Shown here piece after piece: positions 26,143 through 33,149 of a stretch of 64,000 nucleotides of DNA; position 1 is the first letter of the stretch, and each line of letters begins with the position of its first letter. The DNA is from Bizionia sp. M204. GTDB taxonomy: Bacteria > Bacteroidota > Bacteroidia > Flavobacteriales > Flavobacteriaceae. The stretch spans positions 2,035,001 through 2,099,000 of the forward strand of contig NZ_CP046242.1 of assembly GCF_023205095.1 (NCBI RefSeq), read 5' to 3'. A model generated the notes under the pieces. The model saw nothing but the letters and a program-made list of their open reading frames with translations. It did no database searches and had not been told where the DNA came from. The translations under genes and the position numbers were made by a program.

Positions 26143-26688
26143 ATGAAAAAAACAATCATTACATCCATTTTGGCCATGATAATTATGGCTACAGTAACAT
26201 CTTGTAGTTCTGTACAAGTAGTTGCAGATTACGACAAGCAGGTGAATTTTGACTCGTATAAAACGTTTGCATTCTATAAACCTGGAATTGATAAAGCTGA
26301 AATTAATGATTTAGATAAACGCCGAATACTACGTGCTATTGAAAACGAATTAGTAGCAAAAGGATTTACGAAATCAGAGAACCCTGATTTGCTTGTTAGT
26401 ATTATAGCTTCATCTCGTGAAAAAATAGATATCTATAACAACTATTATGCTGGTTATGGTGCGGGTTGGGGATGGAATCCTTATTACTACGGGAATTACA
26501 ATAACGTTTCAACTTCCACAGAAGGGTCTTTATATATAGACTTAATTGATGCTAAAAAGAAAGAACTTGTGTGGCAAGGCCAAGGCGTTGGCTATTTAAA
26601 TGGTTCCAAAATGGAACAAAAGGAAGAACGCATTAATGAGTTTGTATCCAAAATCATGGCTGTATATCCGCCACAAGTCAAAAAATAA
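26143..26688 (+). CDS. DUF4136 domain lipoprotein
   Basis: The ATG at 26143 gives MKKTIITSILAMIIMATVTSC, a clean lipoprotein signal; a longer in-frame start at 26101 would lie inside hutU and is rejected. The 181-residue product continues with VVADYDKQVNFDSYKTFAFY, the DUF4136 opening, a conserved RRILRAIENELVAKGF helix, a Gly/Tyr-rich loop (NNYYAGYGAGWGWNPYY) and a C-terminal beta/helix region ending in KIMAVYPP. It is anchored in the envelope. Function unknown. The start lies 16 bp after hutU, so it is probably on the same transcript. Confidence 0.85.
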   Translation: MKKTIITSILAMIIMATVTSCSSVQVVADYDKQVNFDSYKTFAFYKPGIDKAEINDLDKRRILRAIENELVAKGFTKSENPDLLVSIIASSREKIDIYNNYYAGYGAGWGWNPYYYGNYNNVSTSTEGSLYIDLIDAKKKELVWQGQGVGYLNGSKMEQKEERINEFVSKIMAVYPPQVKK

Positions 26689-26694
26689 TGGTAT

Positions 26695-26728
26695 AAAAAA
26701 AGCGACTTTACAGTCGCTTTTTTTTTAA
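26695..26728. terminator. Bidirectional intrinsic terminator
   Basis: AGCGACT (26701-26707) and AGTCGCT (26712-26718) form a 7-bp stem with a TTAC loop, extended by A- and T-runs. It ends the DUF4136 transcript and the convergent minus-strand gene. Confidence 0.9.
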
Positions 26729-26742
26729 TATAGTTATTGCTT

Positions 26743-27093
26743 TTACTTTTTGCTTTCTAAAGAGTTTTGGTATAATTTAAATTGGCTTGGCGTCAAAATT
26801 CTTTTTAGCCCTTCCTCTACTCTCATATCAAGAGTTTTCATACCTTCCTGTCTAAATTTATCAGATATTTCTCGCTTACGAAGCTCTCCCATATTTTGTT
26901 CCGCATCAACTAAAACCTTAAAAACATCGCCTTGTTGATCTCCTGTTAACGTTACTAACTGGTGTAAATCGTGTGTTTTCTGTTTTGCAATAGCCTCAGC
27001 ACTTTGCTGCCTGTCAGATGATTGAGCAGCAGAGAATTGCATCCCAACAAAAAACAATGCAATAAAACTAAATAGTGAAATGTATTTTTTCAT
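26743..27093 (-). CDS. Small secreted protein, Spy-like
   Basis: The start at ATG 27093 gives signal peptide MKKYISLFSFIALFFVGMQFSAAQ; the in-frame ATGs further upstream add only a hydrophilic tail. The mature ~90 residues are helical: AIAKQKTHDLHQLVTLTGDQQGDVFK resembles the Spy/DUF4890 LTxxQ helix, and the end ILTPSQFKLYQNSL recalls the second LTxxQ copy. It is likely a periplasmic stress or chaperone-like protein. It is the third Spy-like gene in the window. Resemblance to the family is judged by eye only. Confidence 0.6.
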   Translation of the reverse strand: MKKYISLFSFIALFFVGMQFSAAQSSDRQQSAEAIAKQKTHDLHQLVTLTGDQQGDVFKVLVDAEQNMGELRKREISDKFRQEGMKTLDMRVEEGLKRILTPSQFKLYQNSLESKK

Positions 27094-27241
27094 AATAAGT
27101 AATTTTTTTTTCATGATTAATAAGGGTTCAATATACAAAATATATCAATATATTATATACAATAAATTGAAATTTCACCCACCACATGTATAACTTAAAA
27201 AGCACCTAAAGGCATTAATTGAAAATATTCAGCAAAAAGGC

Positions 27242-27271
27242 TTTGGATACCAATTTATTAAGCTACCTTTG
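27242..27271 (+). promoter_or_regulatory. Bacteroidota-type promoter of the cold-shock gene
   Basis: TTTG (27242-27245), an 18-bp spacer and TACCTTTG (27264-27271) match both elements of the consensus. The predicted leader is about 20 nt, so there is no long cold-sensing leader of the E. coli cspA type. Confidence 0.75.
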
Positions 27272-27296
27272 CCACTTAATTAAATAAATTATTATT

Positions 27297-27488
27297 ATGA
27301 GTACTGGTACAGTAAAATTTTTTAATGACTCTAAAGGATTTGGATTCATCACAGAAGAAGGAAACAACAAAGAGCATTTCGTGCACATTTCTGGCTTAAT
27401 CGACGAAGTAAGAGAAGGCGACCAAGTTGAATTCGATTTAACAGAAGGTAAAAAAGGATTAAACGCGATTAACGTAAAAGTTATCTAA
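27297..27488 (+). CDS. Cold-shock domain protein (CspA family)
   Basis: The 63-residue OB-fold protein has the RNA-binding motifs KGFGFI (RNP1) and EHFVHIS (RNP2) and the opening GTVKFFNDSKG. It binds single-stranded RNA/DNA and acts as an RNA chaperone. It has a full consensus promoter and a strong terminator, so it is a single-gene unit. The RNP2 variant reads HFVHIS where E. coli has VFVHFS. Paralogue identity is not assigned. Confidence 0.95.
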   Translation: MSTGTVKFFNDSKGFGFITEEGNNKEHFVHISGLIDEVREGDQVEFDLTEGKKGLNAINVKVI

Positions 27489-27510
27489 TTATATACTTTT
27501 AAAACTTTAT

Positions 27511-27543
27511 AAAAGAGCCTATCAAACGATAGGCTCTTTTTAT
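27511..27543 (+). terminator. Intrinsic terminator of the cold-shock gene
   Basis: AAAAGAGCCTATC (27511-27523) pairs perfectly with GATAGGCTCTTTT (27528-27540), a 13-bp stem with an AAAC loop and a T-run. Confidence 0.93.
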
Positions 27544-27560
27544 TTACAAGCTATTTACAA

Positions 27561-27593
27561 AAAAATCCAATATTAAATTAATATTGGATTTTT
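27561..27593 (-). terminator. Terminator of the small acidic lipoprotein gene
   Basis: AAAAATCCAATATT (27561-27574) pairs over 14 bp with AATATTGGATTTTT (27580-27593). Read on the minus strand it ends in a T-run just past the stop at 27616. It also lies behind the cold-shock terminator. Confidence 0.85.
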
Positions 27594-27615
27594 CTATTCG
27601 TATTATTTCGTACTA

Positions 27616-27867
27616 TTAAGAATCGGTATCGTCTTCCTTAATTTTTATTTTCGTATCGCCGTCATCACCTTCTTTAATTTTAACCTTTTTATCTTCGGTT
27701 TCCATTTTGATTTTGGTGTCATTAGCGCGATCTTTTACCTTAATGTCTGCATCTTTATCTTGCATTTCTTCAATTAACTCTTCTTTCTGTGTTTTATCTT
27801 CTCGACAAGATGTTATTGATACGACCATTGCTAATGCCATAAATGACATAAAAATTACTTTTTTCAT
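27616..27867 (-). CDS. Small lipoprotein with charged repeats
   Basis: The 83-residue protein has a lipobox (SITSC, cysteine at 21) followed by a charged mature part built from K/D/E-rich repeats (DADIKVKDRANDTKIKME, then KKVKIKEGDDGDTKIKIKED) that alternate hydrophobic I/V/K with acidic clusters. It looks like a low-complexity beta-forming surface tail. No known domain. It is the last gene on the minus strand beyond the E1 gene, with its own terminator. Function unknown. Confidence 0.7.
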   Translation of the reverse strand: MKKVIFMSFMALAMVVSITSCREDKTQKEELIEEMQDKDADIKVKDRANDTKIKMETEDKKVKIKEGDDGDTKIKIKEDDTDS

Positions 27868-27927
27868 AATATTAAATTTTAGTGTTATTCAAATCTAATA
27901 ATGAACGCCACCATAATTTAACTCGAA

Positions 27928-30012
27928 TCAATAATTTAATAACTCATTTATCTTGACCTTAACTTTTTTGGTTGACGGAATCATCGTTTCTTCTAGAACC
28001 GAATTTAAGGGAATTGCCGGCATATTTTCACTGCCAATGGTCATAACTGGTGCATCCAAAAACTTGAAACATTCTTCTTGAATTTTTCCAGACAAGGCTC
28101 TAGCAAAACTATTGTTGCTAGGTTCTTCCGTAACCACTAAACATTTCCCTGTTTTCTTAACCGATTTCATAATGGTTTCTTCATCCAAAGGAAATAAGGT
28201 TCGTAGATCAATTACTTCTATTTGATCTTTCATTCCTAATTCTTCTGACGCATTCATTGCCCAATGAACACCCATTCCATACGTAACAATGGTTAGCGTT
28301 TCTATATTTTCTTGTTTCCAAATTTCTTGTAATATCCATGCTTTTCCAAAAGGTAACACATAATCTTCACTTGGCTCTACCGATGTTGCGCCTTGCGTTC
28401 CTGGTACTTTAGACCAATACAAGCCTTTATGCTCTAAAATTACAACTGGATTTGGATCATAATAAGCCGCCTTCATCAAACCTTTTAAGTCGGCACCATT
28501 ACTTGGATAGGCTATTTTAATACCACGAATATTTGTAATTACACTTTCAACAGAAGATGAATGATAAGGGCCGCCACTGCCATAAGCTCCAATTGGCACA
28601 CGTAAAATCATACTTACAGGCCATTTTCCGTTACTCAAATAGCAACTTCTACTAACTTCTGTAAATAACTGGTTTAGGCCAGGCCAAATATAATCGGCAA
28701 ATTGAACCTCTACAATTGGTTTTAAACCAACAGCGCTCATTCCTACAGTAGAGCCAACAATAAAGGCTTCTTGAATGGCTGTATTAAATACGCGGTCATC
28801 ACCAAATTTTTGAGCAAGCGTTGCTGCTTCTCTAAAAACTCCACCTAACCTACCACCAACATCTTGACCATAAAGCAGGCATTCCTTATGTTTTTTCATT
28901 AATTCTTCAACGGCAAACAAGGCACAATCTACCATGACCACTTTATCTGCACCTTTTGGTGAACGTTCTCCTACTTCTTCAGTAATGGGTATTGGAGCAA
29001 AATCATTTGTAAACAAATCTTCAGGTTTTGGTTCTTCTGCCAGAAGCGCTTTTTCAAAATCGGATTGTACGGTTGCTTTAACAGTATCCTCAATAGCTTG
29101 GATATCCGCTTCAGAAAAACCACCATCTAACATTTGTTGTTTTAAAACGGGATACGGATCACGCGATTTGGCTTCTTCCAAATCATCCCGATACCACTCC
29201 ATTCTAACACCTGACGTGTGATGATTTAACAATGGTACTTTGGCATGCACTAAAAATGGGCGACGCTCCGCTCGCATGGTTTTAATAACGGTTTCCAAGG
29301 CTTCATAACTTTCCGTAAAATCAGCACCATCAATAGTAATGGCTTCTAAACCGTGAAATCCTTTGGCATATTCAAACGCATTTTGCGCTCTTGTTTCGGC
29401 CGCATTCGCAGAAATATCCCATCCATTATCTTGGACTAAAAACAAAATGGGTATTTGTTTTAAGCCTGCCATTTGGAAAGCTTCGGCAATTTCACCTTCT
29501 GTAACAGATGCATCACCTAATGAACAAACAGTTATTGGATTTTTTTGAGATGCCTCACTAGCCTTCTGAATAACATTAGCATTTGTTAACCCTTGTTGCT
29601 CTATATATTTCATACCCATTGCAGCACCTGTTGCTGGAATAGCCTGCATACCAGTTGCAGAGGATTGATGTGGGATTTTAGGCTTATCAGCATCCTTTAA
29701 ACTCGGATGTGCATAATAGGTGCGGCCCCCAGAAAATGGATCATCTTTTTTAGCTAGTAATTGCAACATTAAATCATAAGGTTTCAGACCAAAAGACAAA
29801 AGCATGGCATCATCCCTATAGTATGGGAATGCATAATCTTGCGGCAATAACTGCATGCCTATTGCGGTTTGAATGGCCTCATGTCCTCGGGAGGTTGCAT
29901 GCACATATTTTGATACTTGCTTGAAATTAGCTTCATACAGTTCTGCCATGGCTTTGGCTGTACATAAATTTATGAATCCTTTTTTTAATATGTCTTTGTC
30001 TAAAATACTCAT
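27928..30012 (-). CDS. Fused alpha/beta 2-oxoacid dehydrogenase E1 component
   Basis: The 694-residue protein joins E1 alpha (about 1-340) and E1 beta (about 355-694), usually two proteins. Alpha carries the thiamine diphosphate motif from GDASVTEGEIAEAF to DNGWDIS; beta has LYGQDVGGRLGGVFREA, FNTAIQEAFIVGSTVGM and IGAYGSGGPYHSSSVES. It decarboxylates a 2-oxoacid and passes the acyl group to the E2 lipoyl arm, whose gene lies 152 bp upstream. The family is usually branched-chain (2-oxoisovalerate). Its place at the end of the phenylacetate cluster suggests phenylpyruvate as another possible substrate (inference). Confidence 0.85.
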   Translation of the reverse strand: MSILDKDILKKGFINLCTAKAMAELYEANFKQVSKYVHATSRGHEAIQTAIGMQLLPQDYAFPYYRDDAMLLSFGLKPYDLMLQLLAKKDDPFSGGRTYYAHPSLKDADKPKIPHQSSATGMQAIPATGAAMGMKYIEQQGLTNANVIQKASEASQKNPITVCSLGDASVTEGEIAEAFQMAGLKQIPILFLVQDNGWDISANAAETRAQNAFEYAKGFHGLEAITIDGADFTESYEALETVIKTMRAERRPFLVHAKVPLLNHHTSGVRMEWYRDDLEEAKSRDPYPVLKQQMLDGGFSEADIQAIEDTVKATVQSDFEKALLAEEPKPEDLFTNDFAPIPITEEVGERSPKGADKVVMVDCALFAVEELMKKHKECLLYGQDVGGRLGGVFREAATLAQKFGDDRVFNTAIQEAFIVGSTVGMSAVGLKPIVEVQFADYIWPGLNQLFTEVSRSCYLSNGKWPVSMILRVPIGAYGSGGPYHSSSVESVITNIRGIKIAYPSNGADLKGLMKAAYYDPNPVVILEHKGLYWSKVPGTQGATSVEPSEDYVLPFGKAWILQEIWKQENIETLTIVTYGMGVHWAMNASEELGMKDQIEVIDLRTLFPLDEETIMKSVKKTGKCLVVTEEPSNNSFARALSGKIQEECFKFLDAPVMTIGSENMPAIPLNSVLEETMIPSTKKVKVKINELLNY

Positions 30013-30027
30013 ATTTAACTTTTTTTT

Positions 30028-30110
30028 GGGCGTTACCCGAAAGGGTCGGGCTTTTCGCTATATCTTTTTTGCGAAAAACAAAAAAGGATGCCGCTTCAAT
30101 CCCTAACGCG
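30028..30110 (-). repeat. Intergenic mosaic repeat, copy A
   Basis: Read on the minus strand it runs GCGTTAGGGATTGAAGCGG ... GCCCGACCCTTTCGGGTAACGCCC (the last part in two pieces: GCCCGACCC, then GGGTAACGCCC). The ends are shared with copies at 31497-31584 and 35771-35847, while the middle differs. GCGTT and AACGC at the ends can pair. Confidence 0.85.
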
Positions 30111-30164
30111 AAATATTACTAAACACCTCAACATTTTTTAAAACGTTTAAGATCTTTTTAATTA

Positions 30165-31466
30165 TTAAATTTTTCTATCCACATCAAATTGCTCAAAATA
30201 ATCGGCAACACGACGCACAAAACTACCGCCTAAAAAGCCATCAACCACACGATGGTCAAATGACAACGACAAATACATCATACTACGAATAGCAATTTCA
30301 TCACCTTTTTCTGTTTCAATGACTTCGGCGCGTTTTTTAATAATTCCTAATGCTAAAATAGCAACTTCAGGTTGGTTTATAATTGGGGTTCCCATAACAC
30401 TACCAAAAGTTCCAACGTTGGAAATAGTAAACGTACTTCCTTTTATATCATCACCGCCTAATTTATTTTCTCTAGCTTTAATAGCTAATTCATTTACGTT
30501 TTCCGCAATAGTTTTTAAATCTTTAGAATCCGCATTTTTTACGACAGGAACAATTAAATTCCCACTCGGCAAGGCCGTTGCCATTCCGATATTAATATTT
30601 TCTTTGACAATAATGTTATTGCCATCTACAGAAGCATTGATATTTGGATAATCCTTAACAGCTTTAGCAACCGCTTCCACAAACAAAGGTGTGAATGTTA
30701 AGCGCTCACCATATTTTTCCTGAAAGGCTTTTTTATTCGCATTTCGCCAGTTAACCATATTCGTCATATCAGCCTCTACATAAGCGGTAACGTGTGGTGC
30801 GGTATGCTTTGAATACACCATATGATCAGCTATCATTTGGCGCATTCTGTCCATTTCAATGACTTTCCCTTTGCCTTTATCAAAGGTCAATTGGGGAATT
30901 CTATAAGCCGTAGGATCTTGTGCTACGGCTTGCGAAAATTGATACGGACGACCGTCTTCTATATAATTAAACACATCACTTTTGCGCAATCTGCCTTGAT
31001 GACCGGTTGCAGGAATTCTGGCTAGTTCCTCAAAACTAATATGTTGTTCTTTAGCTATTTTAATAACTAAAGGGGAAAAAAATGTATTTGCGTTTGTATT
31101 TGAAAATGCTGCTGGAGCTGAAACCGATGGAATTGGTTTTGGTTTATTATCTTTTTTCTGCTTTTGGGCGTCTTGGCTAGCGCTCTGACTGACAGAATCG
31201 GCTTTTGGTTTTACATTTCGTTCTTCTGAAACCTCTAAAATGGCAATAACCGCTCCTACCGGAACAACATCTTTGGCTTGAAACAGCGTTTCTACCAAAG
31301 TTCCAGATGCAGGTGCTGGTACCTCATTGTCCACTTTATCTGTGGCGACTTCTAGAATAATATCGCCTTCTTCAAAGGTGTCGCCAATGTTTATTAACCA
31401 GTTGATGATGGTTCCTTCTGTTATACTTTCGCCCATTTTGGGCATTTTTAAATCAAACTTGGACAT
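30165..31466 (-). CDS. 2-oxoacid dehydrogenase E2 (dihydrolipoamide acyltransferase)
   Basis: The ATG at 31466 starts MSKFDLKMPKMGESI; an upstream in-frame ATG adds 9 residues. The 433-residue protein has a lipoyl domain with the modified lysine in EVATDKVDNEV (about 40-50), a charged linker, a peripheral-subunit (E3/E1) binding domain (FSPLVIKIAKEQHISFEELA), and a catalytic domain with SFDHRVVDGFLGG near the end (His and Asp of the acyltransferase). It carries acyl groups to CoA. E1 is downstream, and paaY ends 120 bp upstream. No E3 gene is in the window. Confidence 0.93.
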   Translation of the reverse strand: MSKFDLKMPKMGESITEGTIINWLINIGDTFEEGDIILEVATDKVDNEVPAPASGTLVETLFQAKDVVPVGAVIAILEVSEERNVKPKADSVSQSASQDAQKQKKDNKPKPIPSVSAPAAFSNTNANTFFSPLVIKIAKEQHISFEELARIPATGHQGRLRKSDVFNYIEDGRPYQFSQAVAQDPTAYRIPQLTFDKGKGKVIEMDRMRQMIADHMVYSKHTAPHVTAYVEADMTNMVNWRNANKKAFQEKYGERLTFTPLFVEAVAKAVKDYPNINASVDGNNIIVKENINIGMATALPSGNLIVPVVKNADSKDLKTIAENVNELAIKARENKLGGDDIKGSTFTISNVGTFGSVMGTPIINQPEVAILALGIIKKRAEVIETEKGDEIAIRSMMYLSLSFDHRVVDGFLGGSFVRRVADYFEQFDVDRKI

Positions 31467-31496
31467 TATTTGTTCTAATTTTAATTTATTCAACCA

Positions 31497-31584
31497 GCGT
31501 TAGCGATTGAACGGTTTGTTTGAGCTCTCGCGACCTTTTTGTCGTGAAGCGAGTAGTGAAAGCGCGACCCTTGTGGTAACGCCC
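31497..31584 (+). repeat. Intergenic mosaic repeat, copy B
   Basis: Begins GCGTTAGCGATTGA and ends GCGCGACCCTTGTGGTAACGCCC (in two pieces: GCGCGACCCTTGTGG, TAACGCCC). It shares both ends with copies A and C, with an unrelated middle that contains the imperfect pair CTCGCGAC/GTCGTGAAGCGAG. It lies between E2 and paaY. Confidence 0.8.
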
Positions 31585-31586
31585 AA

Positions 31587-32183
31587 TTATTTCTTCATAA
31601 AATCGCGTAGTGTTTTATACACATCTTCTTGAACTTTCATGTTTTCAGGTACTTCGCGAAGTGCCTCTACCTCTTCTAAACTTTCATGACAGTCGGCTGG
31701 TAATTGTTGATACAATTGAGTGCCTTTAGTTTTCCAAGCAATCATGTCATCTGATACGGCTTTAATCACTTTTGCTGGATTTCCAACCACTAAACTCCGG
31801 TTTGGAATTTTAGTTTCCGCTCTAACGAATGCCATAGCTCCTACGATACTTTCATCTCCAATTTCGGCATCGTCCATAATAACAGCATTCATACCTATTA
31901 AGCAATTACGCCCCAAATTAGCACCATGAATGATGGCACCGTGCCCCACATGAGCACTTTCTTTTAAGGTGATGGATTTACCTGGAAACATATGAACAGT
32001 ACAGTTTTCTTGAACATTTACGCCATCTTCCAAAATAATTTGTCCCCAATCACCACGAATGGCAGCGCCAGGTCCAATGTAACAGTTTTTTCCAATGATA
32101 ACATTTCCAGTTACGGCAGCTAGTGGGTGCACGAAACTGGATTCGTGAACCACTGGTGTATAACCTTTGAATTTGTATATCAT
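31587..32183 (-). CDS. paaY: Hexapeptide-repeat protein PaaY (gamma-carbonic-anhydrase-like thioesterase)
   Basis: The 198-residue protein is a left-handed beta-helix of hexapeptide repeats (GNVIIGKNCYIGPGAAIRGD, later GHGAIIHGANLGRNCLIGMN). PaaY acts as a thioesterase that protects phenylacetate degradation from dead-end acyl-CoA intermediates. Its length equals E. coli PaaY (196), and the C-terminal extension (LPADCHESLEEVEALREV) is the PaaY type rather than a plain gamma-carbonic anhydrase. Histidines HMFPGKS, HVGHGA and H near ATIHG fit the metal site. It lies in the paa cluster. Confidence 0.9.
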   Translation of the reverse strand: MIYKFKGYTPVVHESSFVHPLAAVTGNVIIGKNCYIGPGAAIRGDWGQIILEDGVNVQENCTVHMFPGKSITLKESAHVGHGAIIHGANLGRNCLIGMNAVIMDDAEIGDESIVGAMAFVRAETKIPNRSLVVGNPAKVIKAVSDDMIAWKTKGTQLYQQLPADCHESLEEVEALREVPENMKVQEDVYKTLRDFMKK

Positions 32184-32301
32184 AATAAGCCCCTTTTAAT
32201 TTCCACAAAGGGGAAAAACTGTTGTGTTTTCAATATGGTGTTTTTACTCATTTTTTCTAGCGTCATCTGCTCCTTCCCTTTGGGAAGATTACGATGGGAT
32301 T

Positions 32302-33054
32302 TTATTTATAAGTTTTCAACTTTTCCTTTGTAAATTCACTCAAAACCAACCGACCACTTGTTGCTGCGCGTTCCGCTAAAAGTGCATCCCAATTATCAGT
32401 TCCGCTCCAGAATACTTTTTTCATTTCTACCATGGCTTCTGGATTGTAAGTGCATAAATGTTCGGCTGTTGCTTTTACAGCTTCATCTAAAGCTTCCGTA
32501 CTTTCATAAACTTGCGTAAATAAGCCTTTTTGTTGCGCCCATTCTGCTGGATAAAACGAATTGGCATCAATAGCTATTTGCGACATCGCGCTTAATCCAA
32601 TTTTACGTTCAATTGCAGGTCCTACAACAAATGGCCCGATACCAATATTTAATTCACTCAACTTAATAGCCGCAAATTTTGTTGCCATACAATAATCGGT
32701 TGCCGCTGCTAATCCTACACCACCTCCTACTGTTTTTCCTTGAATTCGACCAATTATGAATTTTGGACATTTACGCATGGCGTTTATAACATTGGCAAAT
32801 CCTGAAAAGAAAACTTTTCCTGTGGCTGCATCATCAATATTAATAAGCTCTTCAAAGCTGGCGCCAGCACAAAAAGTTCTATCGCCGCCACTTTTTAATA
32901 CAATAACCTTAACATCCTTGTTATTACCTGCATCTGTAATTGTCTGGGCTAATTCAGCCAAAACATTACCTGGCAAGGAATTGTGTGCTGGATGAAAAAA
33001 CTCTATGTAGGCTACTTCGTTTACTATGTTTTGTTTTACGTATGGTTTTGACAT
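32302..33054 (-). CDS. paaF: Enoyl-CoA hydratase/isomerase family protein (PaaF-type)
   Basis: The 250-residue crotonase-fold protein has the oxyanion-hole segments FCAGASFEEL and GRIQGKTVGGGVGLAAATDY. In the paa pathway PaaF hydrates 2,3-dehydroadipyl-CoA. It is distinct from the second crotonase in the cluster (paaG at 40710-41492). Specificity of crotonases cannot be read from sequence; the symbol follows location. The hydratase glutamate position in the first loop is not certain, and an isomerase role remains open. A repeat lies just upstream. Confidence 0.65.
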   Translation of the reverse strand: MSKPYVKQNIVNEVAYIEFFHPAHNSLPGNVLAELAQTITDAGNNKDVKVIVLKSGGDRTFCAGASFEELINIDDAATGKVFFSGFANVINAMRKCPKFIIGRIQGKTVGGGVGLAAATDYCMATKFAAIKLSELNIGIGPFVVGPAIERKIGLSAMSQIAIDANSFYPAEWAQQKGLFTQVYESTEALDEAVKATAEHLCTYNPEAMVEMKKVFWSGTDNWDALLAERAATSGRLVLSEFTKEKLKTYK

Positions 33055-33070
33055 GTTTTTTTATTTTATT

Positions 33071-33134
33071 GTCATTGCGAGGACGAAGGACGTGGCGATC
33101 TCATGTTGAGATTCTTCGCTTGGCTCTAAATGAC
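33071..33134. repeat. Palindromic intergenic repeat, TCATTGCGAGGA family, copy 1
   Basis: Runs GTCATTGCGAGGACGAAGG...CTCTAAATGAC. The ends GTCATT/AATGAC are inverted, and the arms GCGATCTCAT/GTTGAGATT pair imperfectly. Shorter relatives occur at 41505-41540 and 42053-42082. Confidence 0.85.
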
Positions 33135-33149
33135 TGCTTTCATTTTAAT

